Of a stretch of 64,000 bases of DNA, positions 10,697 through 21,735 are shown piece by piece; within the stretch, counting starts at the first letter, position 1; each line of letters starts with the position of its first letter. The position numbers and the translations under genes are program-made. Origin of the DNA: Nematopogon swammerdamellus (taxonomy: Eukaryota > Arthropoda > Insecta > Lepidoptera > Adelidae); assembly GCA_946902875.1 (NCBI GenBank), contig OX336340.1, forward strand, positions 23,017,566 to 23,081,565, written 5' to 3'. The notes beneath the pieces were generated by a model. It worked only from the letters and a program-made list of their open reading frames with translations, searched no databases and was not told where the DNA came from.

Positions 10697-11025
10697 AAGT
10701 TTTTTTATTTTTTATGGAAACTTGACACGGTTGGCTACACCACCTAAAACATCCGTGATGTCAGCCCATAACACCGGATGAACTTGGTGCCACGTCAGTG
10801 CTTCCCTTCGGTCGTGCCGGCTACACTGAACTGGACGGAATACACAAACTATTTACATAGCCGTTCGACCGACCTTTCATTCAGTGCGGTGGTACCAACC
10901 CGGGCGGGTTAAACCCTATCACCTAGTAATATAAGAAGGGAGTCATCCCTTAGTCGCCTTTTACGACGTACACGGGGAGAGATGCAGTGGGGCTATTCTT
11001 AAGTACTGGCCCCACACGTTATATT
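10697..11025 (-). mobile_element. Family B retroposon in the zinc-finger gene 3' UTR
   Basis: Nearly full-length family B in reverse, from an oligo-T run to the GGGGCC head. It begins within 20 bp of the zinc-finger stop codon, so transcripts ending at the AATAAA signals near 11056-11081 would contain it in antisense. Confidence 0.7.
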
Positions 11026-11055
11026 ATTCTATGCAATAGTTCGCTTATAATTTAT

Positions 11056-11088
11056 AATAAAACATAACTTCTATCAATAAAGTTTATT
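11056..11088. terminator. Facing poly(A) signals of convergent genes
   Basis: AATAAA occurs on the plus strand at 11056-11061 and 11076-11081, and on the minus strand at 11083-11088, between the stop codons at 10679 (plus) and 11152 (minus). The two 3' ends probably abut or overlap. Confidence 0.5.
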
Positions 11089-11151
11089 AAAATTGTTTCT
11101 TGGTTCTTATTTTAAATAATACTAAATTAAAAGCTAATGTGTGGGCTGAGG

Positions 11152-11349
11152 TCACCGCTCCTCTAGCTTGACGTCCGGGCAGCCGTAGCGCTCCATGAGC
11201 TCCTGCTTCTTTTTCCTCAGGAGCGCCTCTTCGATGTCCCGCTGCGTCGGCACCGAGACGTGCGATGTGACCGCCGCCACCGCCCCCGCGGCCTCCCCCG
11301 ACGCCCCACCCTCGCCGTCACCCTCTTCCACGCCGGTCATATCCTCCGC
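11152..11349 (-). CDS. ISY1: ISY1 terminal exon
   Basis: Acceptor CTTGCAG|GCGGAG, phase 0. The conserved end EEALLRKKKQELMERYG is followed by a short divergent tail and stop. Confidence 0.93.
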   Translation of the reverse strand, partial: AEDMTGVEEGDGEGGASGEAAGAVAAVTSHVSVPTQRDIEEALLRKKKQELMERYGCPDVKLEER

Positions 11350-14300
11350 CTGCAAGACACACAGAGATATAACATTTAGTGCATATTATATCAGAGGAAT
11401 ATTCGCTAAATACACGCTGACAACAAGAACGGCTGGGAACACAGTGTCACGAACATTTCTAACAATCAATTCAAAGCCACTTAGCGATCGCATGTGCTCT
11501 TGCCCCTTGCTACATTAATAAACCGGCCAAGTGCGAGTCGAACTCGCGCACCGAGGTTTCTGTATGATGGTCAGCGCCACTCACGCCATCTATGTATTAG
11601 TTAAAATACTTCATACTCTTTTTGGTAGATGGACTTTTTAGTTTCTTGTATGGGGACCCCAGTGAATTTTTTACTTTTTCTTATTTTTATTATTTGTTGT
11701 TATATCGGCCATAATAAATTCGTTTTTTTCTAAATAAACTGAAACTGAATAAATAACACATATTCTGTGAAAATTTCAACAGGCTACCTATTACAGTTCA
11801 AGAGATACAGCTCTCGGACAGACGGACAGACAGACAGTAATAGGGTCCCGTACGACGGACCCTAAAAATAATGTCAACAATACTAAACTAATAAAACTTG
11901 TAAAAAAAGCAGTAAATAATTTATGGGAAATATAGGGAAAATAGGAAGAAGTAAAACGTCACTGGAAGCATCCTACAGAATATGGATAGGTAGAGAGAGG
12001 GAGTTCGAGAGCGGGACTGGTGGTTTCCTTGCGTCCTAGTCAACGCAGACTAGCTGAGGAGGGCTTGATGCGAGCCGAAACGTGAAGCATGCGCGGGAAA
12101 TTTAAAGTGGCCACTCGCTAGTCCCGACTTCGATTAACACCCTCCTCTACTGCCGATGGGCCCGGATATGTTCGGTGAAGCCATCGCAAGCTTAGTTCCA
12201 CACCTTCCTATTTGAACAACACAGAAACTCATTGCATTATGCCAACTACACTCTTCGCCTCATCGCCAGAACCTCCATGTCAAGTCTGGTCTAGTGAGCA
12301 TTGTAGAAAAAGATAATTGTATGAAAGCTAGAACTAAATTTGTGATCAACTATGCTAAACTTTCAGAAACCATGGTGTGAAGAGTGTTCATGTATAGCTC
12401 GACATATGTTAAAACTTACCTCCAGTTCCAAGCCCAAAGAGTTCATCATAAACAGAGTGAAGGTGGAAATTGTAGCTAACGGAGTAAATTATAAATAGAA
12501 CATTCTGAATTTGAATTTAAAAAAAGTTTTAACCTCGACTGGATATATCTCCTCCTCGGCTTGCTCTTCTTGCTCTTTGTTCTGCTCCTTGTTGCTCTTC
12601 CATTCAGCTACTGCTTGTGCAATAGCTGAAATACAATCTTTATTAGATAACATTTCATTTCGTACAAAATGCTTACATTATCAAGAGGATATTTTTTTTA
12701 ATAGAATCTGACACAGTTGGCTTCACTTGTAATGGATTCAGTTGTAATGGATTGCTGGCTATACTGGACTAGAGGTGAACACCACCGAGGCTGCTAAGCG
12801 GTCATTTTAGATCCAGTATGGTGCTATCAACCCAGTCCGCTACAACTTAAGCCTACCACCTAGTAAGGGGCAAGGGAGGGAAGGGACCTACATTTTAACA
12901 CCGGTTCCGAAGGGTGAAGCAGCAGGTAAATACCGAGCACGTAAATTTTTTCGTCAGAAAAAACTTATTGGTACACGCCGACCGGATTCGAACCTCGGAC
13001 CTCGCGCATGAGAAGCCGATGCCCAAACCACTGGGCCGCCCGCCGCTTAGATAATTAGTTGAATGTGAATGTGACGTGTGTACCTTCGGTCTCGGCATCG
13101 CGCTCTAGGGGCAGCAGCAGGCCGTCGTCGTCGTCCCGGTAGCCGTAGTAGTCCGCGTCGATGTCGCGCATGAGGTCGGCGCGCGTGCGCCGCGGCGCCG
13201 CCGGCGGCTCCTGCTCGAACAGCTCCCGCACACCTGTACATGCACACACGTGAATTTTTTTTATTTTTTATGGAAACTAAACTGGATGGAAAACACAAAC
13301 TACTGTCCGCGCGTGAGCTCCGAGGAATCGGGGGCTGGGAAAGCGGGCGGGTGTGCTTTCCCGACCGTCGCTTCGCACCGCGCGCGCTCCTAGTATGAGT
13401 GTTGGCCCTGACGCGAGAGCACGCTTATCGATGCCGTATTCGTAATATGCGCGTGTATTAGTCAATCGCATGTTAATTCGTTACTCTTTCAAGTTATTAC
13501 CGGACTTCATTTTGTGTGTACAAATAGACATTTAATATGGATGAAGAAGAAATTGCGAGCACGAGCAATGAGAACAGGGAGAAAATTAATATCGATAACG
13601 TAATATCGACTAAATCACTGCACTAGGTTATTACGTCAACATTCCTTAAACTTCCTCGGAGAGAATATTTTATGTTTATGTTAGTACTAAGCACGTACTC
13701 GCTTTATATATAAGGTGTTTCGTTAGTCATGTCATTAACTTCGTTACATCACACACTCAAATAAACGTTACGCAAAAATAATTATATGTTTATAGTATTA
13801 CTTTTTGAGAAATTTAACAAAACATGTTTGCTACCTAAACATTAGCCTGTGTGTAACAGTAGGTAACTTGCATTGTACGGGGTCAATGACCGTACTATGT
13901 TCAAACGCAGAACAGCTGTTTGTTGTAAGTAAGTCACAAGGTCACTATGATTGGTTTTTACAGCTACTTATTTGATTTTATTTTTTTGTTAGGTGAAAAA
14001 ATGCTCCTATAAACATATGTTTTTTTTTCTTACGTAAAGTGTTTATTTGAGTGTGTATGTAACCCTCCCGAAGTTAATGACATGACTAACGAAACACCTT
14101 ATATATTTTTAAATTAGAAAAATGCAAATCGAAAATCATTGGAAAAAATACATCCCGACCAGTATTTGAACCTGGGTCTCTGGCTTGAGCCGCCAACGCG
14201 ATAACCAACTACACCACCGGGCCGTTACATATTATATCCAAATTTTCAATCTATTGCACCTTCATGAATGATGTTACATAATTTTTGCGATCAGTCTTGC

Positions 14301-17300
14301 ACGGTTTCACATTGAGCCTTATGCTGTCGTCACCAAAGTCGTATTTGGTATCGGACACTAGAAGTTGACTTGAGGTTTTTAATAATATTTTATATTTATG
14401 TTAGTACTAAACATAAAGCAATAAAGTAAAATAATAAAGCAATAATCACTTAACACTCGATCGTTTAGGTAAATTTCGATTAGCGATTGGCGACGTAAAA
14501 CAGTAGGCTATTAAAACCGTAGGTATGGAACTTTTTCTATGGAGTGATTTATCTGTTACGAAGTAACTATTAAGTAATCTGTGGTACCGGGTAGATCTTT
14601 GGCGGCGCCGAAGTACTTGTAGCCGCGGTTGCCGGGCACCTCGCGGCCGTCCTGGTCGAGCATGCGCGGGCCGACGCGCGCATGGTCCGGCCCGCCGAGC
14701 GACTTGATCTGCGCCTCCCAGTGCCGCTTCTCCCGCATCAGCTTGTTGATCTCGTCGTTCAGGTCGCGGATGCGGAACTCGCCCAGCCCGGCTGGCGCGC
14801 GGCAAGTCGCGAGAGATCGATATTATTATTTATTCTCTTATCTGTTATTGTAATATTTCCTTCTTCCTTCCTGACTAATAGAATCGTAAACAGCTGGAAT
14901 AAACTGGCCGAGGAAGTTATTGAAGCACCCACAATAAACACATTCAAAAATAGGCTTGACAAGTATTTAAAATTTTTAGAAATATAACAAATAGCAACAC
15001 CAGTGATCATCATAGACATGAAACATTTAGCATATTAAGCTGCTAGTTCATTAACAAATAATAATAATAATAATTTACTTTTCATTATAGGTTTCAGACT
15101 GTTGAAGGCCACGAGGACTAGAGAAAAAATTGAGGGAGAGGCGTGCAACAGTGGATGCATAAACGCTGACTTATTATGAAATGCCACATAATTTTTTTCA
15201 TGTAATCTGGTATGGGTGGCTGTGTCGAAGGGGCCAAAGCACATACTCCGCCAATATTACCTCCGAGAAGGTAGACTCCATACCGGAGACTTCCCTGGAT
15301 TGCTGACTATAGTGGACTAGAGGAGATGATACATGTTTCCGTCTGATAAATGGTGCAAAAACCAATGTTGCTTTTTCACATTTCGGAACCGCTGTAAGAC
15401 TGTAGGTCCCTTCTCTTGTCCTTTACTAGGTGGTAGGCTCAAATTGTAGCCGACCGGGTTAGTACCACCGTACGGGACGAAGATAACCGCATAGCAGCCT
15501 TAGCTGTGTTCTCATCTAATAAGTATAGCCAACAAACAAAGAGAAGTCTCCGGTATGGCACCTATTTTGTCAGAGGTAGATATTTGCTTATCGCAGCATG
15601 TGCTCAGGCCCCTCTGACTCAGTCAAATATACCGCATTACATAAAAATAAATTTCCATATTAACAGCTAAAACATCAATATTCTGAAATCTGGCATATCC
15701 CGGAACATTTAGTCTTATGTATCACCTCGATATTTCTCTACATGGCTGTACAATAAACTAAAGGCGTAAAAGTGAACCAAAGTTTTTTTTTATTTTTTTT
15801 TATGATAACTTGACACGGTTGGCTACATCAACTACAACATCCGTGATATCAGCCCATAACACCGGGTGAGCTAGGTGCTATGTCAGTGCTTCCCTTCATT
15901 TCATGTCGGCTACACTGAACTGGACGGAAAACACGAACTATTTACATAGACGTTTCGTTCAGTGCGGTGGTACCAACCCGGGCGGGATAAACACTACCAC
16001 CTAGTAAGGTAAGAAGGGAAGGGACTCTCAGTGTTGAAGTAACACTCTGTAGTTTCCATACAGCAGGCTTGTACATTCTGCATAGCTCACCATTTTGTAT
16101 TTGTGCGACTTTCTTTGCTATCTCTCGGACAATTTGCAGTCGCCATTTTTCAGCCTGCGGCAGGTCGTTGCACTCTGAGGCGAGGTAGGGGCGCCGCTCG
16201 CGCCCCGGACCCGCGTCCTGCACCTGAGCCGCGCGCCAACGCGCCAGCGTGGTCCTACGTTTCACACACAGATGAAATAATAATCATGCTCTCAAGCTGT
16301 GTTTCGATAGACTATGGGCGGTGTTATTATGTGGATAGTCACTAAATACATACATACATATCACACACGCTGAATCCCGACAATCGGAGTAAGCAGAGTA
16401 ATCGGTGTTGTGCTGCAAGTACTCTAGTAAATTACAGCACAACACCGACTGCCACGTTTCGCAAAGTATTCGAACAAGATCAAATCGATCAAGCAGCAAG
16501 TAAGGCACGAAGACCCACCTGCTGCATGACTCGGTGGAAGTACCGTGCCAAGGTGAGAGGTGGCGAGCTCGTCGCCCTTTAGCACGATATCTTGTCCTTA
16601 TCCCTTAGTCGCTTTTTACGACATGCACGGGGAGAGATGCAGTGGGGCTATTCTTTTTAAGCACCACACGGTACACTAAATACTTGTAAAAATATGTTTA
16701 AAAAAATGCCCTACGAAGTTTCTTGTCGGTTCTTCTTCGTGGGTGTAATCGAACCGGATAGAACAAATTGTGACAAGTTCGAGCGCAGTCTAACTGCCAT
16801 ATGAATGATCAATAAACAATACAAATACAATACAATGAAATACAGCCTTTTAGACTAGACAGCACTAGGTACGGGGGGGATTAGATTAGCGACGGTAAGA
16901 TCGAATATTGCTGGTATGTTATTGTGTAGGCCTAGATAAAAGATGAATTATGGTGAAAGAATTATTTGCCGGAAATGCGTAGTTTCGGAGAAAAAAATTT
17001 TTTTCCCATACGAAATTAATTTTATAATTTAAATGCGTGACCAAAATACATTAAGGAAAAATACTTTATGATGAATAGCTAGAATTATGATTTTCAAGTC
17101 AACTAAGATTTTTATAATATTTAAATTAATCAAAATAACCTAATACAATAAAATTAAACTAAAATTAAGAAATATGATAAAACTAAACTAAAATAACTTA
17201 TAAACTAAACCTAAAAAATAAATAAATAAAAATTAAAACTACCTATAAATAATATATTTCATTTATTAATTTTTCATACAAATTAAAAAAAAATTGTTTT

Positions 17301-17857
17301 TTTTTAAAGCACCAAAACATTGCTTTTGAATATAAATGTATGTAAAAACAAGGAAAGTGGTAATGTTTTGGTGGTTTAAAAAAAAATAACTTAAAACTAA
17401 CTAATGTTGAGGCGGCGCATGTCGTTTTTGTATAAATAAATTCCTATTCAAAATAAATGTTTTGGTGCATTAAAAAAAATAAAATAAAAATAGAAAATTT
17501 ATTTTGTAAGAAAAATATCTTTTCAATTTTTTTTTTTCCGAAACTACCCATTTCCGGCAAACAATTTTTTCACTATAATTCATCTACAAATAATAAGCAT
17601 ACCAGCAATATTCGATCTTACCGTCGCTAATCTAATACTCACCCCTAGGTACAATAGCACAAGCGTATTCCAAGCGCAGCAAGGGCTCTTATAAACTCTG
17701 TAACAGCATCCCAGATCAGCAATTTAAAGGAACTTACATAGCTTTTTCTGCATTCCGCGCCTGTAAAAATAAATGTTAAATTAGGGGAAATGTTCAGCAA
17801 GCCTACACACATGTTGATGGTTGTAAATAGTGAAATAATTCATGAATAACTTACCAT
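11152..17857 (-). CDS. ISY1: Pre-mRNA-splicing factor ISY1, complete
   Basis: Join (minus): 17857-17855, 17760-17738, 16254-16091, 14791-14588, 13233-13084, 12625-12534, 11349-11152. This totals 834 bp, 277 residues plus stop, close to the roughly 285-residue animal proteins. Every phase and GT-AG boundary agrees. Diagnostic stretches are MARNAEKAMTTLARWR, ERRPYLASECNDLPQAEKWR, REIAKKVAQIQN, GGPDHARVGPRML, GNRGYKYFGAAKDLPGVREL and YYGYRDDDDG. The C-terminal DIEEALLRKKKQELM is also typical. ISY1 is a nuclear component of the Prp19/NTC-associated spliceosome. The least conserved part is the acidic EEQAEEE and Ala/Gly-rich stretch near the C-terminus, as usual for the family. Confidence 0.95.
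11350..12533. other. ISY1 intron, largely unassigned
   Basis: Apart from the SINE at 11520-11870 no feature was recognised. 11985-12240 is GC-richer than its surroundings and has no assignable frame. Confidence 0.4.
11520..11870 (+). mobile_element. SINE family C, near full length
   Basis: Starts ACCGGCCAAGTGCGAGTCG, whose reverse complement holds a B-box-like GAGTTCGACTC. It ends with GACAGACAGACAGTAATAGG and GACCCTAAAAA. Related copies are at 4160, 44104, 49655, 51430 and in the right palindrome arm. Confidence 0.65.
12534..12625 (-). CDS. ISY1: ISY1 exon 6
   Basis: Acceptor TTTCAG|CTATTG and donor GTCGAG|GTTAAA. Encodes IAQAVAEWKSNKEQ and the acidic EEQAEEEIYPVE run. Confidence 0.88.
12693..13048 (-). 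mobile_element. SINE family D with tRNA-like head, full length
   Basis: In minus orientation: A-box region GTGGTTTGGGCATCGGCTTC, exact B box GGTTCGAATCC, body GGTAGGCTTAAGTTG, and an A-rich end. It lies in the ISY1 intron, about 35 bp from the donor of exon 5. Close relatives occupy both arms of the large palindrome. Confidence 0.7.
13084..13233 (-). CDS. ISY1: ISY1 exon 5
   Basis: Acceptor TGTACAG|GTGTGC and donor ACCGAAG|GTACAC. Encodes VRELFEQEPPAAPRRTRADL and YYGYRDDDDGLLLPLE. Strongly GC-rich coding. Confidence 0.95.
13705..14105. mobile_element. Foldback MITE with TATATAAGGTGTTTCGTTAG ends
   Basis: Inverted repeats TATATAAGGTGTTTCGTTAG and its complement near 14085-14105 continue through GTCATGTCATTAACTTCG. 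The ends resemble those of elements at 28128, 38985, 41442 and 44462 (ATATAAGGTCTTTCA). Confidence 0.6.
14130..14325 (-). mobile_element. tRNA-derived SINE, second copy
   Basis: Same family as 4480-4700: GATAACCAACTACACCACCG and the reverse B-box region, followed by the shared CCAAATTTTC(A/G)AT body. Confidence 0.55.
14588..14791 (-). CDS. ISY1: ISY1 exon 4
   Basis: Acceptor CGCCAG|CCGGG and donor CTACCCG|GTACCA. Encodes GLGEFRIRDLNDEINKLMRE and the conserved PGNRGYKYFGAAKDLP. Confidence 0.95.
14850..14990 (+). mobile_element. LINE coding fragment
   Basis: Short frame with FLTNRIVNSWNKLAEEVIEA and FKNRLDKYL, typical of the extreme C-terminus of insect non-LTR retrotransposon polyproteins. 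A relative lies at 32040-32222. Confidence 0.65.
15250..15600 (+). mobile_element. Rearranged SINE family D copies
   Basis: Contains CTCCGAGAAGGTAGACTCCA and CCGGAGACTTCCCTGGATTG in one orientation, and TAGGTCCCTTCTCTTGTCCT with GAGAAGTCTCCGGTATGGCA in the other. This suggests two copies facing each other. Confidence 0.45.
15783..16032 (-). mobile_element. Family B retroposon copy
   Basis: Oligo-T, then GACACGGTTGGCTACATC through to the CACCTAGTAAGG segment. It lies inside ISY1 intron 3, about 60 bp from the donor of exon 3. Confidence 0.65.
16091..16254 (-). CDS. ISY1: ISY1 exon 3
   Basis: Acceptor ACGTAG|GACCAC and donor CAAAATG|GTGAGC. Encodes TTLARWRAAQ, RRPYLASECNDLPQAEKWR and EIAKKVAQIQN. 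The split Met codon AT|G links it to exon 2. Confidence 0.95.
16345..16680 (-). mobile_element. SINE-like family A copy
   Basis: Runs from an ACAT repeat tail through AATCCCGACAATCGGAGTAA to the CCACACGGTAC head in reverse. It matches 2476-3235 without the LINE insertion. Confidence 0.65.
16690..16850 (+). mobile_element. Probable retroposon 3' tail
   Basis: TTCTTGTCGGTTCTTCTTCG and the following GAACCGGATAGAACAAATTG resemble 3' untranslated ends of insect LINEs. A diverged relative is near 46810-46940, and a reversed one near 40560-40670 and 43495-43605. Confidence 0.35.
16873..17644. mobile_element. MITE with ~120-bp inverted repeats and 8-bp flanking repeat
   Basis: ATTAGATTAGCGACGGTAAG with GATCGAATATTGCTGGTAT is mirrored at the right end, continuing to TTTCCGGCAAA-type sequence. 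CTAGGTAC lies on both sides (16865-16872, 17645-17652), an 8-bp duplication as in hAT elements. The interior is AT-rich and has no ORF. Confidence 0.7.
17738..17760 (-). CDS. ISY1: ISY1 exon 2, 23-bp microexon
   Basis: Acceptor TTTACAG|GCGCGG and donor GCTAT|GTAAGT. Encodes ARNAEKA plus two bases of the next Met codon, exactly the conserved ISY1 N-terminus. Confidence 0.88.
17855..17857 (-). CDS. ISY1: ISY1 exon 1: start codon followed at once by the donor
   Basis: ATG is immediately followed by GTAAGTTATT on the minus strand, so the first coding exon contributes only Met before ARNAEKAM. Intron 1 is 94 bp (17761-17854). The 5' UTR lies at higher coordinates; its start is not visible. Confidence 0.75.
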
Positions 17858-19925
17858 TGTGATCGATCAGTACAATCAAGCAAAGACGCAAATAAATAAC
17901 CTCAAACAAACAACCACAAATTGTGTCAACAAAACTGATGGCTGTCACCTGTGCTTGACTGTCAGTTCTACACTTTTTTTTATCATTATTGGATGGATGC
18001 CGGACGGGAGTGCGTTCCGAAACTAGCCCTTAAAAAAAGATCAGGCCGGCAATAAATGTACATGTCACATGACCGTTATATTTTGCAAAAAGGTTATGGT
18101 AATTTTTTGTATAACCACATTAAAAACTTTATAAACGGAAGTACTTTTTTATTTTATTTTTGATAAATATTGTTAGGTTATTTAGAATACGTTATGCAAT
18201 TTTTTTTATAAGCACATAAAAACTTTTTTATTCGTAGTATTTTACAATTTACACTGTATTAATCCAGAGCATTATATTGTATAAGGAATTTACGGTTCAC
18301 TAACATGTATGTTTAGTCAGATCGTCGGCCTGATCCTTTCTTGAAGAGGGCGTGCACGGGGAGCCAAGTCCAGTCCGGCTGTCGTGGCCTATGTTTTAAT
18401 TATATTCTTTGGTTTTGAAGGTCAGTGGCCACATTTCGAGAGGGACAGCTCTACAGAAAATTCGCGCAAAATGAAAGAGACAACACTGCACTTCCCCGGT
18501 ATTACTGAATTGCCAGTTTCAGGGTTTTATGGGGAAATTTATTTAAATTAATTACACGAAGTAAGCATCTGTAAAAAAATACGGAACAGTAAAATATTAT
18601 ATTTTCTCCACTTAATTGCAGTAATCATCTTAATCAGTAATTTCAGACAGTGGTAAGAAGGTTTTTTTATTCAATTCAAATAAAATTGAATTGAGCATTT
18701 TTACAGTGGAAACCAAACTTAAATGCGTATTGGCCTGAAGTTCGGCCGCTTGACTGCGCATGTATAGTCAAATAAAATATTCAATCGAATATTTTGCCAG
18801 AAAATTTATGAAATTATTACATTATCATTTGCAGATAAAAAAAGAGAGTCTTGCTTTATATTATTTTGATATATTATTGTATTATATTATGTTTGTGCAC
18901 ACCGATGTATCGATCATGGTTAAAACCGGTTTGAAATTACGACGTGTTAGTGTTGTTTGGGCGACCCCGGTAAACGCACTTCGCCAATAAACATTTATCA
19001 TGCTAGCACCACACATAGCTGTATGTACACAAATATTTGGTAAACATTTCCGTTTCGTCTTCTTCTAATGGCTTGGTTAGAGTGAGATAAAACTAAAATG
19101 TTTGCTACAATCACGAATACGAATAAACATGTGTGAAACCACCATTAGTAGAAAATCTACCGCGACACTACGGAAGACACAAATAAATAGTGAGTGACTG
19201 TACAATGGCGCACGCACAGATGAGAGGGGGGCGTGCGCGGGCGACAGGACGCGGGCGGCGACGGCGCGAGGTCGTATCCTAGCAACGCGGGGGAGCGCGG
19301 TAGGGTGCGCCGATACCCCCTTTGCACACCTCCCGTTCTCCCCCCCTCTGCCCTAATAATCGTCTTTTGCGCAGACACACGGGCGCATCTCACAGCCGCA
19401 TTTAAGTTTGGTTTCTACTTGTACATTTTTTACGTGGCAACATTATGGATTCCAGCATTTACGAAATTTTACCCAAAGAAAAGAATCAACCACGTAAAAA
19501 CACGAGTTATGCCTTTTACTATCATTTTTCGTTCGAAAACGAATGCACCAAGCTTGAAGCAAACAGTAAAAGTATTTGGGTGAAGTGCAGTGTACCTACA
19601 GCTTCACGGAGGTAAGAAAAGTGCTTTTGATACTTGTCGATATTTCAAATTTTTCCACGATATCTCCTATATTTTCCAAATAACATAATGTTACAGCATG
19701 TTATTTATTGGATGCTTGCCTTTGTCTGTAGTACAGAGTAAGTTATTACCCAAGTAGGGTTGTAGTGAAAATTGTCAAAAGAAACATAACCTCTATAAAA
19801 TGTGCAGTATCATCCATATATATTATGTATGCCGCACGCCTTTGTGTACAAGAAATTGAAATACGTCTCTAGTTCTCTATTACGAGAGATCCACAATGAA
19901 AAAAAAAAATAATGCTGCTGGTTAA
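17858..19925. other. ISY1 upstream region and intergenic spacer
   Basis: It should contain the ISY1 5' UTR and promoter, but no TATA box or initiator stands out. A foldback element lies at 18030-18345. 19200-19330 is unusually GC-rich with no convincing exon. Confidence 0.4.
18030..18345. mobile_element. Small foldback element
   Basis: AAAAAAAGATCAGGCCGGC and GTCGGCCTGATCCTTTCTT are inverted ends about 315 bp apart. The AT-rich interior has two related halves (ATAACCACATTAAAAACTTT and ATAAGCACATAAAAACTTT). Confidence 0.45.
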
Positions 19926-20601
19926 CCCTTCAGCTCCCACGATTTTAATAAACCTAGGTACCGTTGACTCCCAGCCCTTTTCGCCGCGCGCAAAAACCCA
20001 AAATTTTGGCGCGCGCGTTCCCGCACAAATTCGAATATCCCGCCTCAATCGATCGATTCATCACTGATCTGTATTCAGTCTTCTTTGTACTGAAATTGCG
20101 CGTTCAGTCATACCAAACACTTCAGGATTCACTTATTTAGAAGCACAGACCGATTTTTTGAACTCCAGGCAAAACAAAACACGCTCGACATTTTTTTTTG
20201 GTTTTTTCTGACCAAAACTGTATAATTTCCATAGACGAGTCATACCTCTAAATAAAGCTAATAAGACGTACTCTCGAATACGGGTACACAAAATACGGTA
20301 CAAGATCTGTGTATTCCAGTGTCTGTGGAAATGTCAGTCGTCATGGGAGCCTTTTTTTTTTTACATTTTCAAAAAATATTTTCTGTGTGAAGGTGATGTG
20401 TTGCCCAGTCATGTTTGATAATAGTTATTAGTAAATTTAACCAAGAATGTATACCAGTAATCAGTTCTTTGATAGGAAATTGGTAGAATTAGTTATGAAT
20501 TAAATAGAGAGCCGCGCCGCGCCGAGACCCGGCCGGGTCTTCTGGGAGTTATCAGATTGGCGCGTCATAAGACCCGGCCGGGTCTTCTGGGAGCCAAAGG
20601 G
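19926..20601. mobile_element. Non-autonomous piggyBac-like element
   Basis: It is bounded by TTAA on both sides (19922-19925, 20602-20605). The inverted ends are CCCTTCAGCTCCCA and TGGGAGCCAAAGGG, a form usual for piggyBac. Near the right end GACCCGGCCGGGTCTTCTGG occurs twice. No transposase is left. Confidence 0.7.
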
Positions 20602-20984
20602 TTAATTAGGTAAGGTTTTTATTGACTCAGTCCTATCCGATAAATGTACTGCAGCCTTAGAATATATTTATGACTCCCCTCTGACTCAACTCCTGCAGTA
20701 GCAAACCAATTTAGGTTACTGTCTACAACGGCCGACCAAAAATCAAAGTATGTAGGTACTAATAATCTTATAAATAAAATCTTGGTGTGTTCTTTCCCAG
20801 ATAACACCATAGAAGTCCGTAAAATGTGGGGCGTCGTCTGCAAAACACGCGGTCGAAGCAGCACGATCATACACAGATTTCCTTCACCTAACTTGAACAA
20901 TTTCGACCAATGGTATGTACAATACTTATGGAAGTCAATCAGAACGGTAAAGAAAATATGTGAGTGAAATTGACAGCATAAGCG

Positions 20985-21190
20985 ATGAGTCACTCAGTAT
21001 CTGGGGCTTTACTGGCCTCTCAAGCGCGAGGTTGTGGGTTCGAATCCCAGTCCTTGTAAAAATCTTTACAATTTGCCCGTCGTCGCTCCGGCGAGTGAAG
21101 GAAAACACTGCAAGGAAATCCTTTCCATCCTTACAAGGTGGTAGGACTTACCACTGAAAATCAATCAATCAATCCATATCCAATCAATCA
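20985..21190 (+). mobile_element. tRNA-derived SINE with (AATC)n tail, copy 1
   Basis: B box GGTTCGAATCC after an A-box-like region, an unrelated body, and an AATC tail near 21159-21180. Copied with its host segment. Confidence 0.6.
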
Positions 21191-21524
21191 ATTTACTTCT
21201 ACGTCACGGCATGCCGTCAGCGGACTGAACAGTTGATATAAATGCGCACGCAGTCACGGGTAAATGCTAGTTTTATATACATACATGCTCATTACTCCTA
21301 ATATGTTACAGGTGAGCTGCCCCTGCAAGCAGTGACAACGGCGAATCTCGTAGAAGAGTGGGGCGTCTTCTGCAAAACACGCGGTCGAAGCAGCACGATC
21401 ATATCACAGATTTCCTTCACCTAACTTGAACAATTTTGAAAGCTAAGACCAATGGTATGTACAATACTTATGGAAGTCAATCAGAACGGTACAGAAAAGA
21501 TGTGATTGAAATTGACAGCATAAG

Positions 21525-21735
21525 CGATGAGTCACTCAGTATCTGGGGCTTTACTGGCCTCTCAAGCGCGAGGTTGTGGGTTCGAATCCCAGTGCTTGTA
21601 AAAATCTTTACAATTTGCCCGTCGTCGCTCCGGCGAGTGAAGGAAAACACTGCAAGGAAATCCTTTCCCTCTTTACAAGGTGGTAGGACTTACCACTGAA
21701 AATCAATCAGTCAATCAATCCGAATCCAATCAATC
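21525..21735 (+). mobile_element. tRNA-derived SINE with (AATC)n tail, copy 2
   Basis: Almost identical to copy 1 because it lies in the duplicated segment. Confidence 0.6.

Larger units (their letters stand above)
13234..14587. other. ISY1 intron rich in repeats
   Basis: It holds a foldback element (13705-14105) and a tRNA-derived SINE (14130-14325). 13270-13470 is GC-rich, resembles family B at its start and is otherwise unassigned. Confidence 0.4.

Noticed and set aside
11195..11518. Plus-strand frame over the ISY1 last exon
   Set aside because: Shadow of the minus-strand ISY1 terminal exon, which matches the conserved C-terminus.
18760..18990. 76-codon frame in AT-rich DNA
   Set aside because: Composition is AT-driven, with no motif, splice context or recognisable relation.
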